Shown: positions 1-10,367, counted from the first letter of the stretch. The stretch: 64,000 nucleotides of DNA from Sphingopyxis sp. H115 (GCF_001468465.1 NZ_LNSA01000007.1:1-64000); one strand, 5' to 3'. The notes: generated by a model from the letters alone, not told the origin. Numbers and translations are program-made.

Positions 1-1080
1 CTGATCGTCCTCATTTGGCGTCCCGAATCGCTGGCGGGCCCGAGCTTCCAGTTGAGCTTCGCCGCCGTCACCGCGATCATCGCGCTGCACGAAAGCCGCC
101 CGATGCGCGCCTTTATGGCGCGCCGCGAGGAACCGTGGCTTTTTCGGCTGGGCCGGGGCGTCGCCGGGCTGTTGATCACCGGGCTGGTCGTCGAGGTCGC
201 GCTGGCGCCGATCGCGCTGTTCCATTTCCACAAGGCGGGGCTTTACGGCGCGCTCGCCAATGTCGTTGCGATCCCGCTGACGACCTTTGTCATCATGCCC
301 GCCGAGGCATTGGCGCTGGCGTTCGACAGCGTCGGGCTCGGTGCGCCCTTCTGGTGGGTGGCCGAGCAGGCGCTGCGCGCGCTGATCGTGCTGGCGCACG
401 GTGTCGCCAACGCCCCGGGCGCGGTCGCGATGATGCCGAGCTTTCCACGGTGGGGCTTTGCCCTCGCGATATTCGGCGGATTGTGGATATTATTGTGGCG
501 GACGCGCTGGCGGATCGCCGGGGCGGCGCCGCTGGCGATCGGCATCGCGGCGCTGCTGTCCACGCCGCGTCCCGACTTGCTCGTCACCGGCGACGGGCGC
601 CATATCGCCGCCGCGCTTCCCGATGGCGGCTATGCGCTGCTGCGCGGCCGCGCGGGCGATTATGTTCGCGACATGGTCGCCGAAGCCGCCGGCGTCGACG
701 CGCCGCTCCTCGCGCTCGCCGAACTCGACCACGTCGAATGCAACCGCGATTTCTGCCGCTGGACGCAGGGCGAGGGCGGGACGCGGCGCGTCATCCTGGC
801 ATCGCACGGACGCGACCGGATCGAGGGGGCCGATATGGCCGCCGCCTGCGCCGCGGCCGATGTCGTGATCAGCGACCGCTGGTTACCGCGCGAATGCGTC
901 GGCCGCTGGCTGACGATCGACCGCGACAGCCTGGCCGAAACGGGCGGGCTGGCGCTGTATCTGGGCACGGCGCCCGAAGCCGTCGCCGCGAAGCGCGCGG
1001 GCGACGAGCATCCGTGGCGGTTGCCGCAGCAGCTTAGTGGTAACGACGAAGCAGTCCCGACAGCCGACCTTGCACGATGA
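1..1080 (+). CDS. comEC: ComEC/Rec2 family DNA-uptake channel protein, 5' truncated by the window edge
   Basis: The frame is open from base 1, so only the C-terminal 359 residues are present. The first residues ([10 protein letters not shown]) match the conserved competence-domain helix of ComEC/Rec2, the inner-membrane channel that passes single-stranded DNA in natural transformation. About 160 hydrophobic residues in several membrane segments follow, then a soluble tail. The tail shows no HxHxDH metallo-beta-lactamase motif, so the nuclease-like C-terminal domain of Bacillus ComEC is either absent or degenerate. The gene converges on lexA and the two overlap by 47 bp at their 3' ends. dprA, another transformation gene, lies at the far end of the window. 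Family assignment is firm; function in uptake is inferred. Confidence 0.85.
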   Translation: MIVLIWRPESLAGPSFQLSFAAVTAIIALHESRPMRAFMARREEPWLFRLGRGVAGLLITGLVVEVALAPIALFHFHKAGLYGALANVVAIPLTTFVIMPAEALALAFDSVGLGAPFWWVAEQALRALIVLAHGVANAPGAVAMMPSFPRWGFALAIFGGLWILLWRTRWRIAGAAPLAIGIAALLSTPRPDLLVTGDGRHIAAALPDGGYALLRGRAGDYVRDMVAEAAGVDAPLLALAELDHVECNRDFCRWTQGEGGTRRVILASHGRDRIEGADMAAACAAADVVISDRWLPRECVGRWLTIDRDSLAETGGLALYLGTAPEAVAAKRAGDEHPWRLPQQLSGNDEAVPTADLAR

Positions 1081-1717
1081 CGCGATCGGCGGGGTAGCGC
1101 TGCGGCTCATAGGCGCTGTTCGCGGGGTCGAGCCGGATCAGCGGGCCTTCGCGGCGGAAATATTTGAGCGTTGCATCCTGCCCGTCGACGAGCGCAACGA
1201 CGATATCGCCCTCGCGTGCGGTGCTCGCCTTCTGGATCAGCGCATAATCGCCGTCGAAAATGCCCGCTTCGACCATCGAGTCGCCCGAGACTTCGAGCGC
1301 ATAATGTTCGCCCGAGCCGAGCAAGGCGGCGGGGACGGCGAGATTGTTATGGTCCTCGAACGCCTCGATCGGAACGCCGGCCGCGATCTTGCCGTGCAGC
1401 GGGATTTCGATGACGTCGTTCGCCGCGATCGGTTTCAGCGCGGGGGCGGGCTTGCGGAGCGGAACGACATTGTCGCTACGCTCACGCGCCGCGGGTTTCG
1501 CGGCGTCGGGCAGCTTCAACACTTCCAAAGCGCGGGCGCGATTGGGCAAGCGGCGGAGAAAACCTCTTTCTTCCAAGGCGCTTATCAGGCGATGTATGCC
1601 CGATTTCGACTTGAGTCCCAGCGCCTCCTTCATCTCCTCGAACGAGGGCGAAATGCCGCTGGCGTCGAGTTTTTGCTGGATGAAGTGGAGCAGCTCATGC
1701 TGCTTTGCGGTCAACAT
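1034..1717 (-). CDS. lexA: LexA SOS repressor / self-cleaving serine peptidase
   Basis: A 227-residue LexA of normal length. Residues 1-65 form the winged-helix DNA-binding domain (starts [10 protein letters not shown]). The autocleavage bond is the Ala113-Gly114 pair in IAAGVP. The catalytic dyad is Ser147 (SGDSM) and Lys185 (ATLKYF). It represses DNA-damage genes and cleaves itself when RecA filaments form. A perfect GTTC-N7-GTTC operator lies about 40 bp upstream, so autoregulation is expected. It follows moeA by 65 bp on the same strand, so it may also receive read-through from the trp-moa block. The 3' end overlaps comEC, which runs the other way. Confidence 0.97.
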   Translation of the reverse strand: MLTAKQHELLHFIQQKLDASGISPSFEEMKEALGLKSKSGIHRLISALEERGFLRRLPNRARALEVLKLPDAAKPAARERSDNVVPLRKPAPALKPIAANDVIEIPLHGKIAAGVPIEAFEDHNNLAVPAALLGSGEHYALEVSGDSMVEAGIFDGDYALIQKASTAREGDIVVALVDGQDATLKYFRREGPLIRLDPANSAYEPQRYPADRVIVQGRLSGLLRRYH

Positions 1718-1754
1718 CGATCATTCTCCATGATGCCATTACCGGACATAGGGG

Positions 1755-1769
1755 GAACGATAGTGGAAC
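1755..1769 (-). promoter_or_regulatory. LexA operator (SOS box) of lexA
   Basis: Read in the direction of lexA the site is GTTCCACTATCGTTC, an exact match to the alphaproteobacterial LexA consensus GTTC-N7-GTTC. It lies 38 bp upstream of the lexA ATG, a typical place for a repressor to block the promoter. A third GAAC half (1776-1779, plus strand) follows with a 6-base gap and probably does not count. Confidence 0.85.
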
Positions 1770-1782
1770 AAAGCGGAACTTG

Positions 1783-2973
1783 TCAAGCGATGACGATATA
1801 TTCCGCCATTTCGCCGCGATCGCGCGCGGGCGCCCCGATATCGCGGATCAAGAGGGCGTTGGCCGAGGCTAGCGGGAGGGTGCGTCCGCTCTCTTGCCCA
1901 ATCATCGGCATCAGCCTGCCATTTTCCAGCCGCGCACGGAGATAGTCGCGGCGCGTCCCGCCTTCGCCGAGCGGTGCGGCAAGGGGTGCTCGATGGACCG
2001 GCGGCAAGGGAGTGCTTGCCCCCGCAAGATGGCGGACGAGCGGCAGCAGGAACAGGGTCGCGGTGACAAACGCTGACGAGGGGTTGCCGGGCAGGCCGAG
2101 TAGCACTGCATCGCCGAGCGTGCCGGCGATCAGCGGCTTGCCGGGGCGCATTGCGATCTTCCAGAAATCGAGCCGACCGCCGGCATCTTCGAGCGCGCCG
2201 CGGACATGGTCATGATCGCCGACCGAGGCGCCGCCGACGGTGACGATGACGTCGTGACGTCGTGCCAACTCCTTGAGCGCGCTCGTAAGTTTTGCGCGAT
2301 CGTCGGGAAGATGGTGCGCGAGGACCGGCCCCTCGGCCTCGCCCGCGAGCATCGCGGCGAGCATGGCGCCGTTGCTGTCGGGGATCTGGCCGGGCGCGAG
2401 CGGACGTCCGGGTGGTACGAGTTCGTCGCCGGTGGTGACGATCGCGACGCGCGGGCGGCGCCCGACGGCCAGCTCGCCCGCACCGCTCATCGCCGCGGCG
2501 GCGATGGCTCCGGGCGTCAGGCGCGCGCCCGCGGGCAGCAGGCAGTCGCCGGCGGCGAAATCGGCCGCGCGGGCCCGGACGTGGCCGCCGCGCGCCCCGG
2601 GGCCGTCGCGCGTCAGCGTTACCCTGTCGCCCGCGCGCGCGACATCTTCCTGAACGACGACCGTGTCGGCGCCGGCGGGAAGCATCGCGCCGGTGAAGAT
2701 GCGCATGGCCTCGCCGGGACCCACGCTGCCATCGGGCGCGGCGCCGGCGGCGCTTTCGCCCGTGACCGTCCACGGGCCGGGCAGGTCGTCGAAGCGGATC
2801 GCATAGCCGTCCATGGCGGAGAGCGGCGCGGCAGGCTGGTCGCGCCGCGCGATGACGTCGCGTGAAAGGTGGCGGCCAAGTGATTCGGAAAAGGCGACAT
2901 TTTCGCTACCGAGCGGTGAGCGAAGCGCGAGCAGCCGCGCCTGTGCGTCCTCGACCGGCAGCAGGCCGCTCAT
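1783..2973 (-). CDS. moeA: Molybdopterin molybdenumtransferase MoeA
   Basis: 396 residues, normal for MoeA. It inserts molybdate into adenylylated molybdopterin in the last step of molybdenum cofactor synthesis. The N-terminal MoeA domain contains the conserved SAMDGYA motif near residue 55. The central MoCF-binding domain has [11 protein letters not shown] and [10 protein letters not shown], and a small C-terminal domain IV ends the protein. The ATG overlaps the TGA of moaC by four bases, so the two are translationally coupled. Cofactor genes placed behind trpC form a mixed operon; another cofactor gene, moaB, lies at 23321-23845. Confidence 0.96.
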   Translation of the reverse strand: MSGLLPVEDAQARLLALRSPLGSENVAFSESLGRHLSRDVIARRDQPAAPLSAMDGYAIRFDDLPGPWTVTGESAAGAAPDGSVGPGEAMRIFTGAMLPAGADTVVVQEDVARAGDRVTLTRDGPGARGGHVRARAADFAAGDCLLPAGARLTPGAIAAAAMSGAGELAVGRRPRVAIVTTGDELVPPGRPLAPGQIPDSNGAMLAAMLAGEAEGPVLAHHLPDDRAKLTSALKELARRHDVIVTVGGASVGDHDHVRGALEDAGGRLDFWKIAMRPGKPLIAGTLGDAVLLGLPGNPSSAFVTATLFLLPLVRHLAGASTPLPPVHRAPLAAPLGEGGTRRDYLRARLENGRLMPMIGQESGRTLPLASANALLIRDIGAPARDRGEMAEYIVIA

Positions 2974-3443
2974 TGGGCGCGCCAGTCGCCCGAGCGTCCG
3001 CCGCTCTTTTCGAGGAGACGGATGTCGCCGAGGATCATCGCGCGGTCGAGCGCCTTCGCCATGTCATAGAGGGTCAGGAGCGCGACCGAGGCGGCGGTCA
3101 GCGCCTCCATCTCGACCCCCGTCTGCCCCGTCGTCTGGGCGACAGCGACGACCGATATGCCATTGTCTTCCCATGTAAAGTCGACGCTCACCTTGGTCAG
3201 TGCGAGCGGATGGCAAAGCGGGATGAGGTCCGCAGTGCGCTTGGCGCCCATGATGCCGGCGATGCGCGCGGTCGAAAGGACGTCGCCCTTGGGCGCGTTA
3301 CCGCTGCGGATCGCGGCGAGCGCTTCCGCCGACATCGTAATGCGCCCGCCGGCGACCGCGCGGCGCTGCGTCGCGGGCTTGGCGCCGACGTCGACCATAT
3401 GCGCGGCGCCGGTTTCGTCGAGGTGAGTCGGTTTGAATGTCAT
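2970..3443 (-). CDS. moaC: Cyclic pyranopterin monophosphate synthase MoaC
   Basis: 157 residues from the chosen ATG at 3443. A longer in-frame start at 3503 adds 20 residues not found in the family, so I placed the start at [10 protein letters not shown], directly before the conserved HMVDVG. The motifs LIPLCHPL and the helix [16 protein letters not shown] are characteristic. MoaC converts the MoaA product into cyclic pyranopterin monophosphate, an early step of molybdenum cofactor synthesis. It is followed by moeA with an ATGA overlap and lies 86 bp after trpC. Confidence 0.95.
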   Translation of the reverse strand: MTFKPTHLDETGAAHMVDVGAKPATQRRAVAGGRITMSAEALAAIRSGNAPKGDVLSTARIAGIMGAKRTADLIPLCHPLALTKVSVDFTWEDNGISVVAVAQTTGQTGVEMEALTAASVALLTLYDMAKALDRAMILGDIRLLEKSGGRSGDWRAQ

Positions 3444-3529
3444 GCGCAGGCAGGGAAGCAATGCGAGGCGGGAAAGGCAAGGGCGATGGTTAAAGGATGG
3501 CAACGACCGGTTTCAACCGAAAGTCGTCG

Positions 3530-4315
3530 TCAGCCCTCGACCAGCGCTTTCGTTGCCGCCGTGACGTCATCCTGGCGCATCAGGCTTTCGCCGACAAGGA
3601 AGGTTTTGACCCCGCTTTCGGCGAGGCGCAGGCAGTCGGCGTGGGTGGCGATGCCGCTTTCGCCGACGAGCAATGTGCCCGGCGGGACGAGCTTTGCGAG
3701 GCGTTCGGTCACCGCGAGGTCGGTTTCGAAGGTGCGAAGGTCGCGGTTGTTGACGCCGATCAGGCGCGATTCGAGCTTGGTCAGCGCGCGGTCGAGTTCG
3801 GCTTCGTCGTGGACCTCGACGAGCACATCCATGCCGCGTTCGATCGCTGCGGCCTCGATCTCGCGCATCGCGCCGTCTTCGAGCGCGGCGACGATGATCA
3901 GGATCGCGTCGGCGCCGATCGCGCGCGCCTCGGCGACCTGCCAGGGGTCGACCATGAAATCCTTGCGAAGCGCGGGCAGGATGCAGGCCGCGCGCGCCGC
4001 GACGAGATAATCCTCATGCCCCTGAAAATAGGGCGCGTCGGTCAAGACCGACAGGCAGGCGGCGCCGCCGGCTTCATAAGCGCGGGCATGGTCGGCGGGA
4101 TTAAAATCTCCGCGAATCAGCCCCTTGGACGGCGATGCTTTCTTGATCTCGGCGATCAGCGCGATTTTGCCGGAGTCGACCTTGGCCCGTAGCGCCTTGT
4201 GGAAACCGCGCACCGGACCGGCGTCGATCGCGTCGAGATCGGACAGCGAGCGGACCGCGCGCCGCGCGGCGACCTCTTCGGCCTTGGTGGCAAGGATTTG
4301 CGTGAGCTTGTTCAT
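3530..4315 (-). CDS. trpC: Indole-3-glycerol phosphate synthase
   Basis: 261 residues, the usual size for a single-domain TrpC. It closes the indole ring from carboxyphenylamino-deoxyribulose phosphate. The TIM-barrel motifs are in order: [14 protein letters not shown] (catalytic Lys loop), [21 protein letters not shown] and VGESGI (phosphate binding). It overlaps trpD by four bases (ATGA). trpF, trpB and trpA are not in the window, as expected for alphaproteobacteria with a split pathway. There is no fused TrpF domain. Confidence 0.97.
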   Translation of the reverse strand: MNKLTQILATKAEEVAARRAVRSLSDLDAIDAGPVRGFHKALRAKVDSGKIALIAEIKKASPSKGLIRGDFNPADHARAYEAGGAACLSVLTDAPYFQGHEDYLVAARAACILPALRKDFMVDPWQVAEARAIGADAILIIVAALEDGAMREIEAAAIERGMDVLVEVHDEAELDRALTKLESRLIGVNNRDLRTFETDLAVTERLAKLVPPGTLLVGESGIATHADCLRLAESGVKTFLVGESLMRQDDVTAATKALVEG

Positions 4316-5310
4316 TTATAGGCGATCCAGCAATTGAGCAGCGCGTTGGCAAGGCCCTTGTCGATCGCCTCGGCGGCTTCCTCGACGCCTTGGAGCAGCG
4401 TGTCGGCGGCGCCGGCGACGACAAGCGCCTCGCCGGCGTTGTAGAGCACGGCGTCGCGATAGGCGCCGGGTTCACCTTGCAGCAGTGCGCGCAGCGCCTT
4501 GGCGTTATAGGCGGCGTCGCCGCCGCGGATTTCTTCGAGCGGCCGCGTCGGCAGGCCGGCATCGGCGGCCTCGCTGCGCTGCATACGGACGCCTTCGGGC
4601 GTGACGATCGCGACCTCGTTACCACCCGCGAGCGACAGTTCGTCGAGCCCCTCGTCGCCCGAGATGACACGCGAATGGTCGGTACCGAGCCGGTGCAACG
4701 CCTCGGCATAGACGGGGACATAGGCGGGGCGCGCGATGCCGATCAGCTGGCGCGTGACGCGCGCGGGATTGGCGAGCGGACCCATCAGGTTGAAGATCGT
4801 GCGGCGGCCGAGCGCCTTGCGGATCGGCATGATGCGTTTCATCGCGGGATGATGATGCGCGGCGAAGAGGAAGCAGATGCCGAGGTCGGCGAGCTGCGCT
4901 TCGGCCATGTGCGACGCGCGGTCGAGGTCGAGCCCGAGGACTTCGAGCGTGTCGGCGGCGCCCGATTTCGACGAAGCGGCCCGGTTTCCGTGTTTTGCGA
5001 CCGGAACCTCGCACGCCGCGACGACGATCGAGACGGCGGTCGAGACGTTGAGCGTGTGGTGGCCGTCGCCGCCGGTGCCGCAAACGTCGATCGCGCCCGC
5101 GGGGGCCGCAATGGGGATCAGCCGGTCGCGCATCGCCTGCGCCGCGGCGGCGATTTCGACCATCGTCTCGCCGCGATCGGACAGCGCCGCCAGGAAGGCC
5201 GCAATCTGTTCGTCGTTGGCACGACCGTCGAGCATCGTCGCGAAGGCGTCGGCTGCCTCGTCATCGGCGAGCAGTTCGGACGGGTCGGGAAACGGGCCGA
5301 AGCGGCTCAT
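4312..5310 (-). CDS. trpD: Anthranilate phosphoribosyltransferase
   Basis: 332 residues starting at MSRFGPF. A much longer upstream open frame is only the shadow of trpG and was cut at this ATG, which overlaps the trpG stop by four bases. The enzyme joins anthranilate to phosphoribosyl pyrophosphate. Visible motifs are the glycine-rich [29 protein letters not shown] and the anthranilate/metal region [12 protein letters not shown], then [13 protein letters not shown]. No glutamine-amidotransferase domain is fused; that activity is encoded by trpG next to it. Confidence 0.97.
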   Translation of the reverse strand: MSRFGPFPDPSELLADDEAADAFATMLDGRANDEQIAAFLAALSDRGETMVEIAAAAQAMRDRLIPIAAPAGAIDVCGTGGDGHHTLNVSTAVSIVVAACEVPVAKHGNRAASSKSGAADTLEVLGLDLDRASHMAEAQLADLGICFLFAAHHHPAMKRIMPIRKALGRRTIFNLMGPLANPARVTRQLIGIARPAYVPVYAEALHRLGTDHSRVISGDEGLDELSLAGGNEVAIVTPEGVRMQRSEAADAGLPTRPLEEIRGGDAAYNAKALRALLQGEPGAYRDAVLYNAGEALVVAGAADTLLQGVEEAAEAIDKGLANALLNCWIAYK

Positions 5311-5897
5311 GCCGCCTTCCGCTCGCCGACCGGCAACCCCGCGATTTCCAGGAAATTGGCGAGCATCGCGTGGCCATGCTCGGTCGCGATGCTTTCGGGA
5401 TGGAATTGCACGCCGTGGATCGGGAGGTCGGCGTGGCGGAAACCCATCACCGCACCGTCGTCGCTCGTCGCGTTGATGACGAGGTTTTCGGGGATGTCGA
5501 CAACCTCGAGGCTGTGGTAGCGCGTCGCCTGGAACGGCGAGGGCAGGCCGGCGTAGAGCCCGCTGTTGTCGTGGCACACGGGCGAGGTCTTGCCGTGCAT
5601 CAGGTGCCCGCGCTGGACGGTGCCGCCGAAATGCTGGCCGATGGCCTGATGGCCGAGGCACACGCCGAGCAGCGGGCGGCGCGCGTCGGCGCAGGCGGCG
5701 ACGAGGTCGAGGCTGATGCCCGCTTCATTGGGAGTGCAGGGACCCGGCGAGATGAGGATCGCATCGGCGCCGGTCGCGAGGGCTTCGGCGGCGGTAAGCG
5801 TGTCGTTGCGTTCGACGCGCACGTTGGCGCCCAGCTCGATCAGATAATGAACGAGGTTGAAGGTGAAGCTGTCATAATTGTCGATGACGAGGATCAT
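5307..5897 (-). CDS. trpG: Anthranilate synthase glutaminase subunit TrpG (PabA type)
   Basis: 196 residues from MILVIDNYDSF, the conserved start of TrpG/PabA proteins; the 20 extra in-frame residues upstream are not family-like. It is a class I glutamine amidotransferase giving ammonia to TrpE. The nucleophilic Cys is in GVCLGHQAIGQ and the catalytic His-Glu pair in VQFHPESIATEHG. Alphaproteobacterial TrpG often also serves aminodeoxychorismate synthase; no separate pabA is seen here. It overlaps trpD by four bases and trails trpE by 69 bp. Confidence 0.96.
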   Translation of the reverse strand: MILVIDNYDSFTFNLVHYLIELGANVRVERNDTLTAAEALATGADAILISPGPCTPNEAGISLDLVAACADARRPLLGVCLGHQAIGQHFGGTVQRGHLMHGKTSPVCHDNSGLYAGLPSPFQATRYHSLEVVDIPENLVINATSDDGAVMGFRHADLPIHGVQFHPESIATEHGHAMLANFLEIAGLPVGERKAA

Positions 5898-5966
5898 GGT
5901 GGGGCCGTAACGATTTTGATGCGGTGGGGGAAGGGATAGAAGCTTCTCGCCCGCCAAGCGCAGCTG

Positions 5967-7484
5967 TTACTGCCCATATCCCGGCGTGCCCGCGAGCCGG
6001 ACGGCTTCGCGCGCGGCGGCGAAGAGGGCGCCGGCCTTGGCTTCGCATTCGCGCTGTTCATAGGCGGGGTCGCTGTCGGCGACGATTCCCGCACCGGCCT
6101 GGACGTGCATTTCGCCGTCCTTGACGATCGCGGTGCGCAGCACGATGCAGCTGTCCATATTGCCGTCGGGAGCAAAATAGCCGACGCCGCCCGCATAAGG
6201 TCCGCGCGCATCGGCTTCGAGCTCGGCGATGATCTGGCACGCGCGCACTTTCGGGGCGCCGCTGACCGTCCCCGCCGGGAAACCCGCGAACAGCGCGTCG
6301 ATCGCGTCCTTGCCCGGCGCAATGCGGCCGATGACGTTCGAGACGATGTGCATGACGTGGCTGTAATATTCGACCGTGTAGCTGTCGGTGACCGTGACGC
6401 TGCCGCCGACCGCCGCGCGGCCGACGTCATTGCGGCCGAGGTCGAGCAGCATCAGATGTTCGGCGCGCTCCTTCGGATCGGCGAGCAGGCTGTCGCGATT
6501 TTCGACATCCTCGGCGCTGGTGCGGCCGCGCGGGCGAGTGCCAGCAATGGGGCGGATCGTGATCTCGCCATCGCGCACCCGAACGAGGATTTCGGGCGAC
6601 GAGCCGATCAGCGCAAAGCCCGGAAGGTCGAGGAAATAGAGGAAGGGCGAGGGGTTCACGCGCCGCAGCGCGCGATAGAGATCGAAGGGCGGCAGGTCGA
6701 ATGGCGTCGAAAAGCGCTGCGAGAGCACGACCTGGAAGATGTCGCCCGCGGTGATATAGTCCTTTGCCGTCGCCACCATTTGCGCGAAGTGCGCGGGCGT
6801 CGTCGCGGCGTTCGCTGTGATGTCGGCCGGGAGCACTTCGGTCGTCGCGCGGTCGTTGTGCGCGCTGAGGCTCGACAGGCGTGCCGCGACGGTATCGAGG
6901 CGTTCCTGCGCCGCCTCGATCATCCGGTCGATCGCGCCGTCGGGATCGGGCCAGATCGGCGCGATCAGGAACAATTCGTCGGCCAGCCGGTCGAAGACGA
7001 GAATCGTCGTCGGACGCACGAAAATCATATCGGGCAGGCCGAGCCCGGCGCCCGGCGCGCGCGGGATGCGTTCGACGAGGCCGATCGTTTCATAAGCGAA
7101 GAAGCCGACGAGCGTCGCAAGCGCCTTCGGCAAGCCTTCGGGCACGTCGAAGCGGCATTCGGCGACAAGGTTGCGCAGCGCCTGAAGCGCGCCGGTTTCG
7201 AGCGGCTGGAACGCGGTGCGGTCGCGGCGCCAGTCGCGGTTGATGCGCGCGGCGTCGCCGGTGACTTCGAAGAGCAAATCGGGGTCGAGCCCGATCAAGC
7301 TGTAGCGTCCGCGTGTCTCCCCGCTTTCGACCGATTCGAGCACCCAGTCGCCCCGTCCGGGCTCGATCAGCTTGAGCGCCGCCGAGACGGGGGTTTCGAC
7401 ATCGGCGATCAGGCGTTGCCAGACGACCGCGCCGCGGCCCCCGGCCAGCGCTTCGAGCGCGGCGGCCTTGCCCTCAAGCGTCAC
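5967..7484 (-). CDS. trpE: Anthranilate synthase component I
   Basis: 505 residues with a GTG start. It makes anthranilate from chorismate with TrpG. The N-terminal region carries VLESVESGETRGRYSLIG, corresponding to the LES tryptophan-feedback element, so allosteric inhibition by tryptophan is likely. The C-terminal chorismate-binding domain shows IRPIAGTRPRGRT and FPAGTVSGAPKVRA. Only 7 bp separate it from ppiD upstream, which leaves no room for a leader peptide or attenuator. Transcription should therefore start ahead of ppiD. Confidence 0.97.
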   Translation of the reverse strand: MTLEGKAAALEALAGGRGAVVWQRLIADVETPVSAALKLIEPGRGDWVLESVESGETRGRYSLIGLDPDLLFEVTGDAARINRDWRRDRTAFQPLETGALQALRNLVAECRFDVPEGLPKALATLVGFFAYETIGLVERIPRAPGAGLGLPDMIFVRPTTILVFDRLADELFLIAPIWPDPDGAIDRMIEAAQERLDTVAARLSSLSAHNDRATTEVLPADITANAATTPAHFAQMVATAKDYITAGDIFQVVLSQRFSTPFDLPPFDLYRALRRVNPSPFLYFLDLPGFALIGSSPEILVRVRDGEITIRPIAGTRPRGRTSAEDVENRDSLLADPKERAEHLMLLDLGRNDVGRAAVGGSVTVTDSYTVEYYSHVMHIVSNVIGRIAPGKDAIDALFAGFPAGTVSGAPKVRACQIIAELEADARGPYAGGVGYFAPDGNMDSCIVLRTAIVKDGEMHVQAGAGIVADSDPAYEQRECEAKAGALFAAAREAVRLAGTPGYGQ

Positions 7485-7491
7485 GGGAGGG

Positions 7492-9438
7492 CTATTCGGC
7501 GACCGGCGCGTTGCCGGTGAGTTCGGCGCGGAGCTGGTCGACGAGCTTTTTGTTGATCTTCACCCCGACGCGGCGCTTTGCCTCGGCAGCGAGCTGTCCG
7601 ACGAGTTCGTTGCCAAAGGCGGGGGCGAGCGGCTGGGCGATCGCGGCGACGCGGGCGGGGTCGATCGATTTCGGATCGGGACGCTGCACCTCGCCCAGCG
7701 AGATGACCATCCAGCCGCGGTTGCCCGGGATTTCGAGCGTTTTCACGCTGCCCTCTGCCATCGAGAATAGGAGGGCGAGTTCGGGCGGGACCGGCTGGCC
7801 GTTGGCGCCGAGTTCGGCGCGGCGCCCGCCGATCGACTGGACGTTGCCGATATTCGGGCCGGCGGCGGCGACCGCCGCGGCAAGGCTCTTGCCGCCCTCG
7901 ACCGCTTTGGTGATCGCGCGCGCCTTGTCGCGGGCAACCTTCTGCCCCTCGGCAAAGCGCCATTCGGAGAGCAAGTCGCCGCGGATCTGAGCGAAGGGCG
8001 GCGGCGCGGCTTCGGCGATCGATTTCACCGCGTAGACGGCGAATTTTTCATTCTCGACGAGCGTCGCGATATGGCTTTCGCCTTCGCCCGCCGCCTGGAA
8101 GGCCTGCGCGACGAGCGGCGCAAGTTCGGGCGCCATCGTATAGCCGGGCTGTCCGGGCGCGCGGCCGCTCGGCAGGATCGCCGGCGTTTCGACGATCTGC
8201 AGCTTGCGGTCGGCGGCGACTTCCTCGATCGACGCGCCGCCATTCACCGCGTCCTGCAGGTCGTTGTAATAATCGACGATCGCCTCGTTCGCCTTGTTCT
8301 TGGCGAGTTCGGCGCGGATTTCGGGGGTCGCCGCAGCGAGGTCGCGCGCGGGCTTTGCGGTCACGTCCTCGACGCGCGCAACGATCCAGCCGAGCCCGGT
8401 CTGCAAGGGCCCGACGACGTCGCCGCGCTTCGCTGCGAAGGCCGCCTTGGCCGCGGCGGCGCTGCTGGTCGCGGCATAGGCCGACTGGGTGAGGTCGCCG
8501 GTAGTCGAGGCCGAGAGCCCCGCAGCCTGCGCGGCGGTGGCGAGCGAAGTCCCGCCGCGAACCTTGGCGGCGAGGGCGTTGGCGGCCGCCTGATCGGGGA
8601 CGATCACCTGCGCAAAGCGGCGCGTCTCGCTGGCGGCGAACTGCGCGGCATTGTCCTTGTAGACCTTGGCGATTTCGGCCTCGGTGACGGCGGGAACGGG
8701 AACCGCGTCGCGATCGAACTGCGCATATTGAATCACCCTGCGCTCGGGCACGGTGAACCTGGCCTTGTTCTGCGACAGATATGTCTGGAGCGCGGCGTCG
8801 CCGGGATCGGCAGTCGGCGCAAAGGGGCTGGACGGTATGAATGCGGCCTGTCCGCGGCGCTGTTCGAGCAGCAGCGCGGCATAAGGCCGCGCCATGCCCG
8901 GCGCGATCCGCGGCATCGATGCGATCGGCGCGGCGAGTTGTTCGAGCAGCAGCTGTTGGCGCAGGTCGCGGCGGAACTGGGCTTCGTTGATGCCGTTCTG
9001 GCGCAGGAAATTCTCGAACACCTTTTGGTCGAACGACCCTGCCACGCCCGCGAAAGCAGGCACGTCGGCGATGCGGCCATCGACGAGGCGCTTGCTGACG
9101 CCGAAGCCCATTTCGCGGGCGAATTGTTCAAAGGCGAGCCCCTCGACGAGCTGATCGAGCACCTGATCGAGGCCGCCCGATTCGACGAATGCCGCCATCG
9201 TCAGCCCCGGCTGCTGCTGCCGCGCCTGGTCGTAGGTGAGGCGCGCGCGGTCGCGCAGTTCGCCGACCCCGATGGCCTCGCTGCCCACTTCGGCGACGTT
9301 GGCGCCGCCGATCCCGCCAAAGGTGGAATTGCCGGTCACATCGCTGAGCGCAAAGGCAAGCCCGACAAGGACGACGAAGGCGAGGGCAAGGAATTTGCCG
9401 ATCGTCGAGGAAAACATGGCGCGGATGGCGGTAATCAT
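7492..9438 (-). CDS. ppiD: PpiD-like periplasmic peptidyl-prolyl isomerase / folding chaperone
   Basis: 648 residues. One N-terminal membrane anchor (about residues 12-32) is followed by a SurA/PpiD-like N-terminal domain (about 35-240) and a PpiC-type parvulin domain around 260-370. The rest is a weakly conserved C-terminal chaperone segment. Such proteins sit in the inner membrane and assist outer-membrane protein folding. It is the first gene of the trp block, a conserved but functionally unexplained arrangement. The parvulin domain is divergent and may be inactive, as in E. coli PpiD. The divergent spacer to tpiA is about 180 bp. Confidence 0.88.
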   Translation of the reverse strand: MITAIRAMFSSTIGKFLALAFVVLVGLAFALSDVTGNSTFGGIGGANVAEVGSEAIGVGELRDRARLTYDQARQQQPGLTMAAFVESGGLDQVLDQLVEGLAFEQFAREMGFGVSKRLVDGRIADVPAFAGVAGSFDQKVFENFLRQNGINEAQFRRDLRQQLLLEQLAAPIASMPRIAPGMARPYAALLLEQRRGQAAFIPSSPFAPTADPGDAALQTYLSQNKARFTVPERRVIQYAQFDRDAVPVPAVTEAEIAKVYKDNAAQFAASETRRFAQVIVPDQAAANALAAKVRGGTSLATAAQAAGLSASTTGDLTQSAYAATSSAAAAKAAFAAKRGDVVGPLQTGLGWIVARVEDVTAKPARDLAAATPEIRAELAKNKANEAIVDYYNDLQDAVNGGASIEEVAADRKLQIVETPAILPSGRAPGQPGYTMAPELAPLVAQAFQAAGEGESHIATLVENEKFAVYAVKSIAEAAPPPFAQIRGDLLSEWRFAEGQKVARDKARAITKAVEGGKSLAAAVAAAGPNIGNVQSIGGRRAELGANGQPVPPELALLFSMAEGSVKTLEIPGNRGWMVISLGEVQRPDPKSIDPARVAAIAQPLAPAFGNELVGQLAAEAKRRVGVKINKKLVDQLRAELTGNAPVAE

Positions 9439-9620
9439 GAAACGGGCGTTCTTTCGGCAAGGCGCCTGTTCAGGCGCGTTCGGGCGTTGCTTTAGGCGGG
9501 AGGCGGGGCCGCATCAAGGCTGGAAAGGGGCTTTTCGTGCCGACCGACGCCGCTTGCCTATCGCCCCCGCGGGCCGCTAGGGCACGAGGCATCGGTTCAG
9601 AAAGCGGGAGAGACGAGGCA

Positions 9621-10367
9621 ATGGCACGGCGCAAATATGTGGTCGGCAATTGGAAGATGAACGGCCTGTCGGCGTCGATCGCCGACGCGCGGGCGATTTT
9701 CGCAGGCGTTGCCGGGCATCCTGCGGTCGATGTCGCGCTTTGCCCGCCGTTCACGCTGTTGGGCGCGATGGCCGCGGTGCCGGGGGCGGTGGTCGGCGGG
9801 CAGGATTGCCACCGCGCCGCATTGGGGGCCTTCACCGGATCGATCGCCGCGCCGATGCTCGCCGATGCGGGTGCCAGCCTCGTTATCGTCGGACACAGCG
9901 AACGGCGCGAGGGCTTCGGCGAGAGCGACGGCGATGTGCGGGCAAAGGCCGAGGCGGGCCTGACCGCGGGATTGTCGGTCATCCTTTGCGTCGGCGAGCC
10001 CCGCGACGTACGCGAATCAGGCAGCGCGATCGATTATGTGCTGGCGCAGATCGCGGGATCGGTGCCGGATAATTTCGATCCGCAGCGGCTTGCCATCGCC
10101 TATGAACCGATCTGGGCGATCGGCACCGGGCTGGTGCCGACTGTAGACGACGTCGCCGCGATGCACGGCGCGATTCGCGGCGCGCTGGCCGGTCGCTTCG
10201 GTGCGGCGGCGGACGCAATGCGCATCCTTTATGGCGGTTCGGTCAATGGCGACAATGCCGCCGAATTGCTGGGCGCGGCCGATGTCGATGGTGCGCTGGT
10301 CGGGGGCGCCAGCCTGACGTCGGCAAAGTTCCTGCCGATCGTCGAAGCGGCGGCGGTGCTCGGCTGA
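9621..10367 (+). CDS. tpiA: Triose-phosphate isomerase
   Basis: 248 residues. The start was set at ATG 9621, which has an AGACGAGG ribosome site just upstream and gives the canonical start MARRKYVVGNWKMNG; the longer open frame is not family-like. The active-site residues are visible: Lys12 (NWKMN), the electrophilic His in GHSERR and the catalytic Glu in YEPIWAIGTG, with the phosphate loop YGGSVN. It interconverts dihydroxyacetone phosphate and glyceraldehyde 3-phosphate in the cytoplasm. secG follows after a 128-bp dispersed repeat. Confidence 0.97.
   Translation: MARRKYVVGNWKMNGLSASIADARAIFAGVAGHPAVDVALCPPFTLLGAMAAVPGAVVGGQDCHRAALGAFTGSIAAPMLADAGASLVIVGHSERREGFGESDGDVRAKAEAGLTAGLSVILCVGEPRDVRESGSAIDYVLAQIAGSVPDNFDPQRLAIAYEPIWAIGTGLVPTVDDVAAMHGAIRGALAGRFGAAADAMRILYGGSVNGDNAAELLGAADVDGALVGGASLTSAKFLPIVEAAAVLG

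Noticed and set aside
5967..7491. Trp attenuator or leader peptide before trpE
   Set aside because: Only 7 bp lie between ppiD and trpE, so there is no leader.
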